From Theocolax elegans (Eukaryota; Arthropoda; Insecta; Hymenoptera; Cerocephalidae): 64,000 nucleotides of DNA. The stretch covers positions 22,633,365 through 22,697,364 of the forward strand of contig CM047431.1 of the NCBI GenBank assembly GCA_026168455.1, read 5' to 3'. The notes under the pieces are model-generated. The model was not told the DNA's origin. It searched no databases and worked only from the letters and a program-made list of their open reading frames with translations. Shown here piece after piece: positions 1 through 10,333 of this stretch; position 1 is the stretch's first letter; each line of letters opens with the position of its first letter. The position numbers and the translations under genes are program-made.

Positions 1-1515
1 ACTTGCCAAATGTCCAATCCGCGTAACTGGGTTTTGCTTCTACCTAAGCTAACCGCTAAAGCACAAAACCGGATGCTAAAAGTAAGTCCTGTCTTACTTT
101 GACTAGGAAGCACTACAGAGTATAAATTATTTTTAACAAATTTGCTAATAAATTTTTCAATAACTACTGCCTGGCTCTTACCTTGCGCTAATTTAACGGT
201 ACTATATAATAAATAATAAATAATCAAAATATAAATAAATTAAATAATTAAAGATACCGCGCGCTTGACCTCTTACAAAAATATAACCTACAATACAATT
301 TGTAAAGGTCTGAGCCAGGTTATAAGCTTCCTGTTTTGTGCCAGCAAAAATCAGTTAAACCTTGCATACACTTACAAATAATTTATTTTGACCGATTAAT
401 TGCCACCAGGTTATGTCGCGCTGTGTCGCATTCTTTCGTTCCTCTAAGTGGCGCTAGTTACTTGGTTTGGTCCAAACTATCCAATTTCCAATTAACGCTG
501 GTCGGTCTATCGATTCCGTTCGAAAACCCACCAAATTTCCTATTTTTGCAACCTTTTTCTAGTGGCGCCACCTATGTTCGACCAGGAATCAATTTCCTGT
601 GTCTACTACTAAGTAGTCAAGACAAGAAAATTAAAAAAAAATTTTTATTTGTTATAAAAATTTTTTTATTTGTTTATAACAATTCTATTTGTTAATAAAC
701 AAATCCCGTCTCGTGAGGAAACGAAAGAGTACCGAAATATACTTCACAATTTTGAAACGGGACTGCTGACCTCGTTATTGTTCACGAGTTATCCAATTGT
801 TAAGTAACAATATTATTAACAATTGAACAACTATATCGTGCTTGTTGATTTTTCCGATGTCCTTTATCCCAAATCCACACGTATTGGTCGCCAGTTGTAA
901 CGGGGTGGGTACTGGGGAAATGTAAGGCTGCCGGTTAGGCCCAATTTGTCCTGACTTACCAACCTTAAGTGTGCAGTCCCACGATGCGGCCGGGAATCAC
1001 TTTGATTCCCGTGCAATGCCGTTAACAACGTCAAACACCTCGTTTGACTTAGATACCGTGTGTTGGGCCCTATGCCCAAAACTGCCAACTAGGATAAACA
1101 CCGGAGAGGGCGATATTCGTGGGATAGTAACCGGTAAAATACTATCAACAATCGATATTTTACGTTAATCGTCGAGAAAGATCGTCTCGCTGAGTCGTTT
1201 TATTAAATGAACAATTAAATATTAATATATTAACAATAAATCAACGTTAAAAATTTAAGGGGAGTCGTACCGATGACTACCCCCGAGGTCAGCGCGAAAA
1301 CAATTAGTTAAAATCTATTAACCGACGAGTTATGAGTTTCCGATCCGGGAGTGATCGGCTGCTTAACCTGATAGCTATACGTCACACCATGTGACGTATA
1401 TAACTCTGACGTAGGGAGCTCTGACGTAGAAGCTTCCTACGTCACGCGCGCCTTTTCTCGTGAAGTGGCTCCCGCTCTTTTCGGTTACTCACCTGGTCGG
1501 TAACTTACCGTTATA
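1..1515 (-). mobile_element. Gypsy-type LTR element, copy A3, partial, antisense
   Basis: The reverse complement of this stretch follows 32800-34130 closely: the LTR end, the primer-binding region and the untranslated leader. The window begins inside the leader, so its gag and pol, if present, lie to the left. The LTR terminus (TATAACGG in element sense) falls at 1515, and the next bases belong to the 5' LTR of element A1. I infer that A3 inserted antisense into A1's LTR. In element sense the bases after the LTR read TGGCGACCAATACGTG, one base off the version in copy A2 near 33242. Confidence 0.85.
896..1515 (-). repeat. LTR of copy A3 with internal deletion
   Basis: The LTR runs in element sense from TATAACGG (1515) to GTTACA (896), about 620 bp. 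The related A2 3' LTR is 1146 bp. Alignment by eye shows that roughly 520 bp are missing here: the first 45 bp or so join directly to the part beginning CGGGAGCCACTTC. The lost part corresponds to about 40822-41342, presumably most of U3. The palindromic TGACGTA-rich block near 1390-1450 is kept. Confidence 0.8.
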
Positions 1516-1688
1516 ATATATAACTATAAATAAATAATGAGACAATAATAATAACAAAAGAACAAATAAAAATAACAATACTACAATACTGATTATCTTG
1601 TACGGTGTTTCTACGTTTAACATTATTTACTTCGCTCTGTTTCTATATTACATTTCGCGATATTAAAATAAACAACCAAACTGCTACA
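1516..1688 (+). repeat. Remaining 3' part of A1 5' LTR, with primer-binding site
   Basis: The end reads GCGATATTAAAATAAAC...CTGCTACA, matching the end of the 3' LTR at 19773-19816. TGACGCCCAAAG follows from 1689 and is the likely, decayed primer-binding site. A second TGACGCCCAA lies near 1722. The upstream part of the LTR is displaced by copy A3. Confidence 0.7.
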
Positions 1689-1984
1689 TGACGCCCAAAG
1701 TAAATTAATAGATTGGGTTATATGACGCCCAACGTTAATTTTTTGATTGCTCCTACGAGGTGCCGAATGTAAATTTTTAGATTGCATTTTTTGTGATACG
1801 AGCTGCGTCTACATAGGTGCTTGAATAAAAGAGCATTTTATTATAAACGGTAGTAAATCTAATTTAATTTAATTGATTTTTGTTGTTATCAATATACTAG
1901 ATACATTAATTAGTATATTTGTTATTACCGGCAGTTAGATTAATCGGTCTGCGATTAATTCTAACGTTTAAATTATTGTATTTA

Positions 1985-2755
1985 GACAACTTCTCACTGG
2001 AACCGCAGCTACGTGGTACCGTAATGAGAAGGACAAATGGAACTCGTGGCAAGATTTTGTTAAATCTGCCAAGAAATGGTACGGTATGAGCCAAAGCTTT
2101 CAACAAAGGCTCATCGAGGAGTCCAATGCTTGGACACAGGGTGAGGATGAGCCGGTGAGAGATTACATCACCTGCTGAATCGCAATTATGCGAAAACTCA
2201 ACCCGATCCCGAACGAGGCAATTAGGCCATCTCTACCGTAACATGCTACCGCAGCTTCAGCGGTTGTTTAAGAGAGCTGAAGCCAAATCGGTTGAAGATT
2301 TATTGGAGCTGGCAATGGACTCCGAGCAAATGCTCAAGCGGGCAAAGAAAGGCCAAATAGCGGCCAACCGCCATGCCCACGGTAACAAGCGTGGCTAAAG
2401 ATGTGAGTGAGTTAAGACGGGAAGATCCGATTGAACGGCTCACAAAAGTTCTGGACCATGCGAACGAGTAGCCAGACAGCTGGGGTTAAGGTGGATAAAG
2501 ATACGCTACCTAGGAAGAAAACCCACAAGTCTCATCCTCTGTTTAGAAAAAGGATGAAGGAGACACGTAAAAGTCCCGATCGACGGTCATCGAGTGGTTC
2601 ATTCTCAAAGCTTGGGGAATCGTCGAATTCAAGAAAGAAGATCGAGAGAAAAGAACATTTTCCCAAGCCGATCAAGTGCCACACTTGTGGTAAGTTGCGG
2701 TACACCGTCAGGACGTGCCCTGACTGCGCAAAAAACGCGCGGGGAAGCGGTTAGA
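1985..2755 (+). pseudogene. A1 gag, 5'-truncated
   Basis: Conceptual reading from 1985 matches the C-terminal half of the A2 gag (35230-36121). The shared features are the run around WQDFV.SAK.WYGM, a tail of charged helices, and then a zinc-knuckle-like motif near 2677-2730. The gene is broken: a stop lies after ITC near 2176, there is a later frame change, and the N-terminal half is absent. In the knuckle the usual His position is Tyr (CX2CX4YX4C) and a further CX2C-type Cys follows, as in A2. Gag would form the cytoplasmic particle and bind RNA. Confidence 0.75.
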
Positions 2756-2756
2756 G

Positions 2757-3260
2757 GTGACAACCGCATACCCCAAAGTACAGGGAGTCCCCAAGGAGGG
2801 TAAAGGTCTGACTCCCGATTACCGAGATAGTTCAGCTGCAGTTAAGCAGAAAAGGAAAGGACTGATTCCAGACAGATCCCAGGAAGTCGGAATGGATCCG
2901 GACACCTACAATGTCTTAAAGTTAGTGACATCGAGCACTAGTCGACGAAATTACCGTCCTGAGGACGAGACGCGCTGGTGGTGTCAGGTTGACGTAGGTG
3001 GATTCCGGATCCGAGCGTTTTTCGATCCAGGTGCATCGACAACCGTAATGGGTCCGCTCTAGCAACCGTTCTAGGCAGGTCGCTGCTCGAGTCACGAGCT
3101 GGCAATGACAAGCTCGCTGATAGCAGTACTCATCCGTTGTGTGGTCACGTAATGCTACCATTTATCATCGGTAAAGAAACTCGAGAAATACGTCTTGCGA
3201 TCATGCCGAACCTGGATGCTGAATGCTACATCGGAGTAAATTTTATCCGAACATTCCGAG
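2757..3260 (+). pseudogene. A1 aspartic protease region
   Basis: An open stretch from 2757 carries the start of the retropepsin-like domain, FRIRAFFDPGASTTVM. It stops at 3060 and resumes in another frame as GHVMLPFIIGKETREI..., ending NLDAECYIGVNF. The active-site triad reads Asp-Pro-Gly (GAT CCA GGT near 3028) where retropepsins normally have Asp-Thr-Gly or Asp-Ser-Gly. The frame change falls between the active site and the C-terminal half, so no whole protease can be made from this copy. Confidence 0.72.
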
Positions 3261-4525
3261 CCGTGCTAGACCCAGATTCCGACCGTTTATTTCTAAAGGG
3301 AACGGATCAAGTCCTACAGCTGGAAGTGGCAAGTATGGAGAGTGGTAATGCGTCATTATTGTCAGTAGGTATCGCTGACGTAACAGAAGTAGAGCGCACA
3401 CCATTGCGCGAACTTCTAGACCGAGTGTTGTCCACAACCTTGCCAAAGGTCGGCCGTTCTTACGATGTCGAACATATAATCGACGTCGGATCAGCCAGGC
3501 CGATCAAACAGAGGTACTACCCCGTCTCTGATAAGATTCGAGAGGAAACGCAACGACAAGTTCGCGAGATGCTCGAGACTAGCGTTACTGAACCCTCGAA
3601 AAGCGGTTGGTCCTGCCCCGTGGTGAAGAAGGGTGAGAATGCTAGGCGCTTTTGCATCGATTTTAGGAAAGTCAACGCTTTGACGAAACCTGATGCATAT
3701 CCTTTGCCATACATGCAGGATATTCTACGCAAACTCAAGAAAGCCCGATACATCTCCACGATCGACATGAACTGTGCGTACCACCAAATACCTCTACAGG
3801 TGGAGTCGCGCCCGATAACGGCTTTTACGGTACCTGGAATGGGTTTGTTCCAGTTTACTCGTATGCCGTATGGATTAACGAATGCTGGCGCGACATTCCA
3901 GCGCATGATCGATCAGGAGTTTGGACCAGAACTCGAAATTGTTGCTTATGCATATCTCGACGATATCATTATTGTCACTGAGACGTTTGAAGAGCATAAA
4001 CAACTGTTGATCGTGGTGTTAACTCGCTTGGCAGAAGCTGGTTTATCTGTTAACCGGGAGATGTGTGTTTTCTGCCAGCCCGAAGTGAGATATTTGGGTG
4101 TGCGAGTTAACCGAGACGGGATACGACCTGACCCAGCTAAAACGGAGCCGATTAAAGAATATCCGGCTCCCAAAAATTTGAAGCAGCTGAGACGGTTTTT
4201 CGGTATGGCATCTTGGTACAGACGCTTCATGCACGATTATGCTATCATAGCTGAGCCGCTAACGCGTCTGACCAAGAAAGACCAGAAATATCTTTGGCTG
4301 GAAGAACAAGAGAGCGCCTTCCAGCAGCTTAAAGCTCTCTTGATGACAGCACCCGTTCTGCAAACTCCCGATGAGAATGGTGAGTATGTGGTCCAGACAG
4401 ACGCTAGTGATACTGATATTGGTGCAGTGTTGTTACAGATTGTCTGTGGAGAAAAAAGAGTCCTGGAGTTCGTCAGTAGAATCCTCTCGCCAACCGAACG
4501 CAATTACAGCGTCACAGAACGGTAA
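3137..4525 (+). pseudogene. A1 reverse transcriptase and start of RNase H
   Basis: This is an open 462-codon stretch with no real ATG at its left end, so it is a continuation of pol. It contains the end of the protease, then the RT. The RT shows RRFCIDFRKVNALT, the motif A aspartate in STIDMNCAYHQIPL, and motif C YLDD near 3955-3966. The thumb/connection region follows (RRFFGMASWYRRFM), then the RNase H start with its first Asp in VVQTDASDTDIGAVLL. All three RT catalytic aspartates are present. The reading ends at TAA (4523-4525), where A2 has a Glu-Cys pair, so this looks like a point nonsense mutation. Confidence 0.88.
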
Positions 4526-5119
4526 TGCTTGGCCGTAGTATGGGCGATTAAGAAGTTTATACCATACATCGAAGGTTACCAGTTTAAAGTTGTCACTGAC
4601 CATAGTAGTCTTCGTTGGTTATGTAATATACGCAATCCAACGAGCCGGCTCACCAGGTGGGCGTTAGAACTCCAGTCTCATAACTTTACTATTGAGCACA
4701 GGGAAGGAGCTCTAAACTACGTTCCTGATGCACTTTCTCGTTTGAATGAGGAAGACGAGCCGGCCTTATCCTCCGTCTCTTGGAGCCAGACTACTGAGGG
4801 CCTCTGGTACCTTTCGTGGACCAAAGACGTAAGTGAGCGGCCGAGAGAATTTCCTGATTGGAAGACCCAAGGTGGAAACCTGTATTCGTGTCGAGTGGAT
4901 ACCGAATTGTATGACGCCATGGAAGATCAAGACGCTTGGAAGTTGGTCGTACCCGAGGAGCACAGACATGCCATCCTCCGAGAATATCATGATGATCCGG
5001 CACCTGGCCACTTAGGAAAAGAAAAGACATTTGCTCGAGTGGCAAAGTTATACTATTAGCCACGTTACTATGCCGAAGTTGGCGAGTATGTACGCAAGTG
5101 TCAGGTGTGCCAGCAATGC
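4526..5119 (+). pseudogene. A1 RNase H end and integrase zinc domain
   Basis: The frame continues directly past the stop at 4525. CLAVVWAIKKF and VVTDHSSLRWLCN finish RNase H (third acidic residue in VTDHS). The HHCC part of integrase then begins with GHLGKEKTFARVAKLYY. A TAG at 5057-5059 replaces Trp of the family YYWPRFY motif. The reading CQVCQQC is interrupted at 5119/5120 by element B. The rest of this gene resumes at 17167. Confidence 0.82.
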
Positions 5120-5395
5120 TGTGGCGACTGCGCACTTAAAATACTAGTAAGTTTACATCTGATTCATGTATAGTTTATGGCTTGTTGCGAGGAGAGCAAG
5201 TAAATTTCAAGCGACACTTCCTGCTTCGACCTTCGACCAGATAAGACCTATTTCGAACTGTGATATTAATTATTCTTACCCAATATTAGTTTTGTTAAAG
5301 AGATTAATTGTCTAATGTTAATTAATAAATAAAGAGATCATTAGTGAACAATTATTTTATGTGGGTAATATTTATTTGAACACATCTCATAAATA

Positions 5396-6027
5396 CACTT
5401 CGCATCAAAATTATCGCAACAAGATTTTTCACAGAAAAATTGCCATTTTTTAAATGCTTGTAGCTCGGTCAATTTTCATCGTATTGAGATAATTTTTTTT
5501 GTTTTGTAGGGGATTCAGACCGCGGGGTCCCTAATGTAAGAAACGGTTCACACAATCGGCCCTTTTCAGGGCCACAATGATGCGTAAGTCCGACCAACAC
5601 CCTCCTCGCGGTACGCATCGGGTAATGCTGATGTTGGCGGTATTTGACTAAAACATAGGAAGATCTTTAAAATGGGCGAACTATGTCAAAAAAAGTCGTA
5701 GAGGGTCGACTTTTTTTTATAATACTCGTTAAAAAGTCTACTTTAAGATGGTATTTGTTGTTTTTTGAAAAAAAGTTTTTGGTAATCCAGGTAAACGTGC
5801 AAACTATTGCGTTGTTTAAGAAAAAGAAGTTGATAGGCCTGATTAAGACATAGCAATGTGGCATTATCTCGCAGCTATTAGGCATTATTTTTTCCTCAAA
5901 GTGCACATTATTCCCTACAAAGCAAAAAAAATTATCTTAATACGATGAAAATTGACTGAGCTACAAGCATTTAAATAATGACAATTTTCTATGAAAAATC
6001 TTGTTGCGATAATTTTGATGCGGAGTG
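5396..6027. mobile_element. 632-bp foldback / MITE-like element with 118-bp terminal inverted repeats
   Basis: The left end (5396-5513) and right end (5910-6027) are near-perfect inverted repeats starting CACTTCGCATC / CACTCCGCATC. They are flanked by TA on both sides (5394-5395, 6028-6029), suggesting a TA target duplication as in Tc1/mariner-like elements. No transposase frame is visible in the roughly 400-bp core, so it is non-autonomous. The core contains a histone-type stem-loop, listed separately. Confidence 0.85.
5558..5573 (+). other. Histone-mRNA-type 3' stem-loop inside the foldback core
   Basis: GGCCCTTTTCAGGGCC is a 6-bp stem with a TTTC loop. It is the exact consensus of the stem-loop at the 3' end of metazoan replication-dependent histone mRNAs, and ACAA follows as expected. 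The 40 bases upstream contain no recognisable histone C-terminus, and I see no clear purine-rich downstream element. It may be a captured histone gene end, an imitation used for RNA stability, or chance. Confidence 0.5.
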
Positions 6028-6048
6028 TATATGACGGAGTCCCACATT

Positions 6049-6066
6049 TGGTGACCCCGACGTGAT
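6049..6066 (+). promoter_or_regulatory. Primer-binding site of element B
   Basis: TGGTGACCCCGACGTGAT starts two bases after the 5' LTR end, the normal position and TGG start of a tRNA primer-binding site. I did not assign the tRNA. Confidence 0.7.
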
Positions 6067-6316
6067 CGTTTCGATAATTATGGGTGAGGGAAAGTGAAAA
6101 GAAAAGCGTGGTTGACGCGATTTGCAAAAAGACGCAAGACATTTTTTATAAGAATTTTATCTTTGAAATCGCTGTACTTGCGCTTATTAATATTATTTTT
6201 TTTTATTTAAGCAATTTCAATCTTTAATATGAGATTATTTTGCTTATTAATATTACATATATTTTTATATATATAAATATATATGTATCTACATAGAATT
6301 GAAAAGATACGTGAAC

Positions 6317-7086
6317 ATGACTGATACTAATTTACTGGAAAATAAAAATTTACCTAAGGACTTTTCGATGGTAGATGAAATGGAAATAGATGGTCAAGGA
6401 GAAGGGTCAAGTTTGAACAGGACTACGCAACCGGTCATCGGTGCGTACAGCGAGAGGCTGGATATACCACTATTTTGGAACGAAAAAGCTGAATTATGGT
6501 TTCACGCAGTTGAGGCGCAATTTATTACAAAACGAATTACCAGTGATAACACGAAATATTTTGCACTCGTAAGTAAGCTAGATTCTAATGTTTTATCTAT
6601 TGTGGAAAGTATTATTATCGATCCACCAGATACTGGAAAATACGAACGGTTAAAAACAGCATTATTAGCTTATTATGCACCTACAGTTTTATTCTGGGTC
6701 ACAAAAAACCATCAGCTCTTCTGGCAGAAATAAAAGTGTTATGTAATAATAAACTCGATAATAATTTTGTTCGTTCCTTATGGTTACAGAAATTGCCTCG
6801 TGAAACTCAACTCGCTTTCGCTACCGCCAAAGCTTTGGACAATGATTCGTTGGCTGCTCTGGCTGATCGTTTTTTGGAGATACAGCAGAACACTGGAGAG
6901 GTTATGTCAGTTGCTAAAGGCAAATCCGAAGCATTATTACAGGACCAAATTATAGAATTGAATTCTAAAATTGATGCCTTAACCTCAAAATGGCAAGGGA
7001 ACAAGTATAGAAGTCGGTCCAGTTCTCGTTCAAGGAATAAATGGTCGTCAAGACGGCATAAGAAGGATGATAATTTTTGCAGTTAA
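6317..7086 (+). pseudogene. Element B gag
   Basis: I start at ATG 6317 (MTDTNLL); the frame extends slightly upstream without an ATG. The first 139 codons hold the insect Gypsy gag core: IPLFWNEKAELWFHAVEAQF, then ITSDNTKYF, then IIDPPD..KYERLKTALLAYY. A frameshift and stop at about 6700-6733 separate this from the next part (6736-7086), which has LWLQKLPRETQLAF and LAALADRFLEI and then a basic RSRSSSRSRNK tail. No zinc knuckle is clear; a Cys-rich stretch follows at about 7115-7200 in broken frames. Confidence 0.82.
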
Positions 7087-7269
7087 CATAAGAATTACGG
7101 TAAAAATGCTAAAAAATGTGTATCTCCGTGCTTTTGGCAGTGTAATTACCATTTTCGTTTTGGTAATAAGGCACAAAAATGTATATCACCCTGTTCGTAT
7201 AGTCAGCAGAAACTAAACCAAAAAATCTGAGTGTTTCTTCCGCCGATTTGACAAACAATGTTGGAAAAT

Positions 7270-7513
7270 CCTCGCGAAGACTTTTTGTACAGGACAAAAT
7301 AACTGGTAAACAATTTTTGCTGATGTGTCCGTGGTTCCTGCTGATGTAAAGGACAAGTCAAAACAGACTACATCGAGGTTGTATGCTGCCAATCGAAGCG
7401 TCATCAATGATTATGGAGAAAAAGCATTGTTTTTTAATTTGGGACTTAAGCGTTCAATCAACTAGATATTCCGTGTTGCTGATGTTCCATACGCAATAAT
7501 AGGTGCAGATTTA
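7270..7513 (+). pseudogene. Element B protease remnant, active-site triad deleted
   Basis: The frame reading F.DKITGKQFL (7290-7318) runs straight into ADVSVVPADVKDK (7319-7357). In this family the catalytic Asp-Ser/Thr-Gly-Ala lies between these two blocks, and those codons are missing. The domain ends with DVPYAIIGADLLDEYKL (7480-7530), the usual C-terminal hydrophobic motif of Gypsy retropepsins. Part of it is in a second frame. Confidence 0.65.
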
Positions 7514-8480
7514 TTGGATGAATATAAACTGGCTGTGGATATCAATGGACGTTGTATTTTTGACACCATTACCAATCAGAATGTATTGGGTTTTATTCAA
7601 CCTGCTGTGTTGTTTGGTTTATCTTTTTTGCAAGGTACCGACAATGTTTATTTACAAACATTGAACGATTTTCCTATAATTCTAGGCAAAGGATCTAAGT
7701 CAGCAGTTAAGAATTCGCCTATTTACCATTATATCCACACCACAGGGCCACCATGTTCGGCAAGACCAAGACGTCTTCCCACGGAAAAATTCAACGCTGC
7801 TAAGAAGGAATTTCAATTGATGATGGAACGAGGAATATATAGACCGTCCAGCAGCCCATATGCCAGTCCATTACATGTGGTTACTAAAAATCAGAAAAAT
7901 TGGCGTCCGTGTGGAGATTGTAGGAGCTTGAATGCTCAAACAATACCTGATCGTTACTCTATTTCACATGCACAGGACTTCACGATCATTCTACATGGTA
8001 AAATAATATTTTCCAAAATTGATTTGGTAAGGGCATACAATCAGATACCAATGGCTGAGCAGGATATAGAAAAAACTGCTATTATTACACCTTTTGGTTT
8101 GTATGAATTTCCTTTTATAATGTTTGGTTTATGATTGCTGCCCAAACCTTTCAAAGGTTTATCAATATGGTACTCTAAGAATTAGATTTTACGTATCCAT
8201 ATCTTGATGATATCCTGATTGCATCCACATCACAAGAAGAGCATACTCAACATCTCCGTACGGTTTTTCAAAGACTCTCGGAGTATGGAATTCGTATGAA
8301 CGTTGGGAAATGTAAATTTGGAGTTAATGCATTAGATTTTGTAGGTTGTAGAATTACCATGAATGGTGTCAGGCCATTACCAGATCGTGTGCAAGCATTG
8401 TTGGATTATGCAAGACCTTCTACAGTATCAGGTTTGCAAAGATCCTTGAACTTATTAATTTTTGTCGTCGGTTTATGAAG
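7514..8480 (+). pseudogene. Element B reverse transcriptase
   Basis: RT motifs run in order: HYIHTTGPPCSARPRRLP (entry motif), MMERGIYRPSSSPYASPLHV, WRPCGDCRSLNAQTIPDRY, and motif A FSKIDLVRAYNQIPM. Next come TPFGLYEFPFIMFGL, a frame break at 8134, and motif C YPYLDDILIAS near 8197-8228. The thumb region is GKCKFGVNALDFVGCRIT (8308-8362). The catalytic aspartates survive, but the gene is split into at least three frames. The family role is copying element RNA into cDNA in gag particles. Confidence 0.87.
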
Positions 8481-8995
8481 AATGCAGCACAATCACAGGT
8501 TCTTTGGAACAGTCTAACTGGAAACTGCAAAAAGAACGATAATACATCTGTTAAGTGGTCTCCTGAATCGATTCAGGCTTTTGAACGTTGTAAAAAGGAT
8601 TTGGCGGAAGCAACTTTATTGGCTTATCCTGCTCCTAACTCTATTTTTCGAATTACTACTGATGCATGGGATGTAGCTTCAGGTGCAGCGTTGGAGCAGT
8701 TACAGAATGAAATTTGGAAGCCATTAGGTTATTTTTCAGCAAAGTTTACCTCTTCAGAATGCAATTATAGTGCATACGACAAGGAATTGTCAGCAATTTA
8801 CAAGGCTGTTAAATATTTTAAGAATTGGATTACGGACCACAAACCTATTACTTTTGCTTTCCGTCAAAAAATAGATAAGGCATCAGCTTGTCAACAGTGT
8901 CAATTGTCTTTTATTAGTCTTTACTACAGACATTGTACATATATCAGGATCCGATAATTGTGTTGCAGATGCACTTTCGAGGATTGATGTTCTAC
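8475..8995 (+). pseudogene. Element B RNase H
   Basis: This fragment starts in the RT connection region and contains FRITTDAWDVASGAALEQ (first catalytic Asp near 8660), YFSAKFTSSECNYSAYDKELSAIYKAVKYF (Glu), and WITDHKPITFAF (Asp). The frame breaks near 8890-8957. The tail GSDNCVADALSRID is readable in another frame at about 8947-8990. Confidence 0.85.
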
Positions 8996-8999
8996 GTTT

Positions 9000-9425
9000 T
9001 CCTACGGTTATAAATTTTTATAAACTTGCTGAAGATCAAAAAAGTGATGAAGAGTTATTACAGCTGTTAAGAGACCAATTATCATCGTTAAAATTACAAA
9101 GGTTATTATTGGGATCAGGTCATGAAGGTATATATTGCGATGTAACTACAGAAGATATCAAGCCTTTCGTTACGAAGAATTTCAGAAAACAAGTTTTTGA
9201 GACATTCCATTTACCTTCACATCCAAATGGAAAATCCCTTTCTCGTATAGTATGTCAACGTTACGTTTGGCCGTCGATGCACAAAGATTTGCAACGAATG
9301 GCCAAAGAGTGCATCCAATGCCAACGTGCTAAGATTGGTCGTCATGTGCATACTCTTCCAGCATCATTTACCTTACCTGATGCCCGATTTGACCATGTGC
9401 ACGTGGACATAATAGGTCCAATACA
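9000..9425 (+). pseudogene. Element B integrase, N-terminal part
   Basis: The zinc-binding half of integrase is readable: His-containing HLPSHPNGKSLSRIVCQRYVWP and the CX2C of CIQCQRAKIGRH. The run DARFDHVHVDIIGPI leads into the catalytic core and includes its first Asp (HVD, near 9403-9411). The gene is cut at 9425 by the R1-like insertion and resumes in register at 15540. Confidence 0.87.
9410..9425 (+). repeat. 16-bp target site duplication, left copy
   Basis: TAATAGGTCCAATACA here is repeated exactly at 15524-15539. It flanks the R1-like element. One copy is the original integrase codons (Ile-Gly-Pro-Ile region). Confidence 0.92.
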
Positions 9426-10333
9426 TGTATTCTATGACTGTTCTAGAGTCTTTCCATAGGACAACATTGCACCGTCTAGCTGACAGTATTTGATTGCCCT
9501 GGTTTCTCCGTCATTCGACTTTCGTAACCCCTCAGGATTAGATAGTTTTGTTCTAAATGATCCCAAGCGCCTCGGATTCGATTCGGCATTCTGATGACTT
9601 TATAAGTCACGAAAGTCGTCAAGAGTCACCTATGGGATCGGTTGACCACGATCGGAGGCCACTTGAACAGTGTACCGAAACTCGTTACTGGGGCCCACCG
9701 CCTTACGACGGCTAGCCTAGAGTCGTAATTCTCGGTTAGAATGCGGCGGTGTTTAGCTCACCGCCGTCGTCCGCTTTCGAACATTAGCGGCATCCGGGTT
9801 AATCTCGCTTCACCCGTCAAGCCTGCTTGCAACCGCACACCCCGCAGAGTCCAACCCAATACTGGAAACACGCTAGTGTTTCACTTTCGACACAGAGGAA
9901 CACCAACGTGGGGCTCGGATCCCAGTCCCTGCGTACCAGAGTAAAGTCATCCTGGTCCAACTGTCGACATGCCGAAGCACGCCTCCCTATTACTCCCCGG
10001 ATCCCCGGGGAGGTTTTGCGGTAGGTGGCCTAACGTTCAAATGAATGCAGTTTGCAGGAGAAACTCTTTGCATTCCGTGAAGTGTTAGATCCCTCTATTC
10101 TCGTCGTCCAGACGAGGCCGTTCAAATCAAGGGTTCTAACTTTTCCACGATGAGATTCAACTGGCGTTCCCTGTTGAGAGAAGCCCTTAAGCACTTTGTA
10201 CGGACTGGAGAGTCTGATGAGACAGTCTTACCAGCTTCACAGTACAGTGCTTCATGCATGATTGCCAGGGGAGTGGCCGTTTCCTCGAAACATCCGCTCT
10301 TTGACTATCACACGGGTTAGGCGTCTTTGGAGT
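9426..10333 (-). other. 3' untranslated region of the R1-like element
   Basis: About 900 bp follow the RT stop codon in element sense. No convincing coding frame is present. It is GC-richer than its surroundings and has a GGCGG/CCGCC hairpin near 9742-9775. The element's last bases read CATAGAATACA directly before the target duplication, with no A-tail. Confidence 0.6.

Larger units (their letters stand above)
5120..6046 (+). repeat. 5' LTR of element B, with inserted foldback
   Basis: The LTR parts are 5120-5395 and 6028-6046. Together they correspond to the 293-bp 3' LTR at 16874-17166. AATAAATAAAGAGATC near 5324 could be the polyadenylation signal. The foldback element at 5396-6027 interrupts it and is absent from the 3' LTR, so that insertion came after element B landed. 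Confidence 0.88.

Noticed and set aside
336..695. 119-codon frame near the left end, matched by a frame at 33524-33799
   Set aside because: Both lie in the non-coding leader of A-family elements, antisense to each other's copy; the repeat is shared DNA and not a protein.
9741..10024. Overlapping short frames in the R1-like 3' region
   Set aside because: They are on the strand opposite to the element and lie in its 3' untranslated region.
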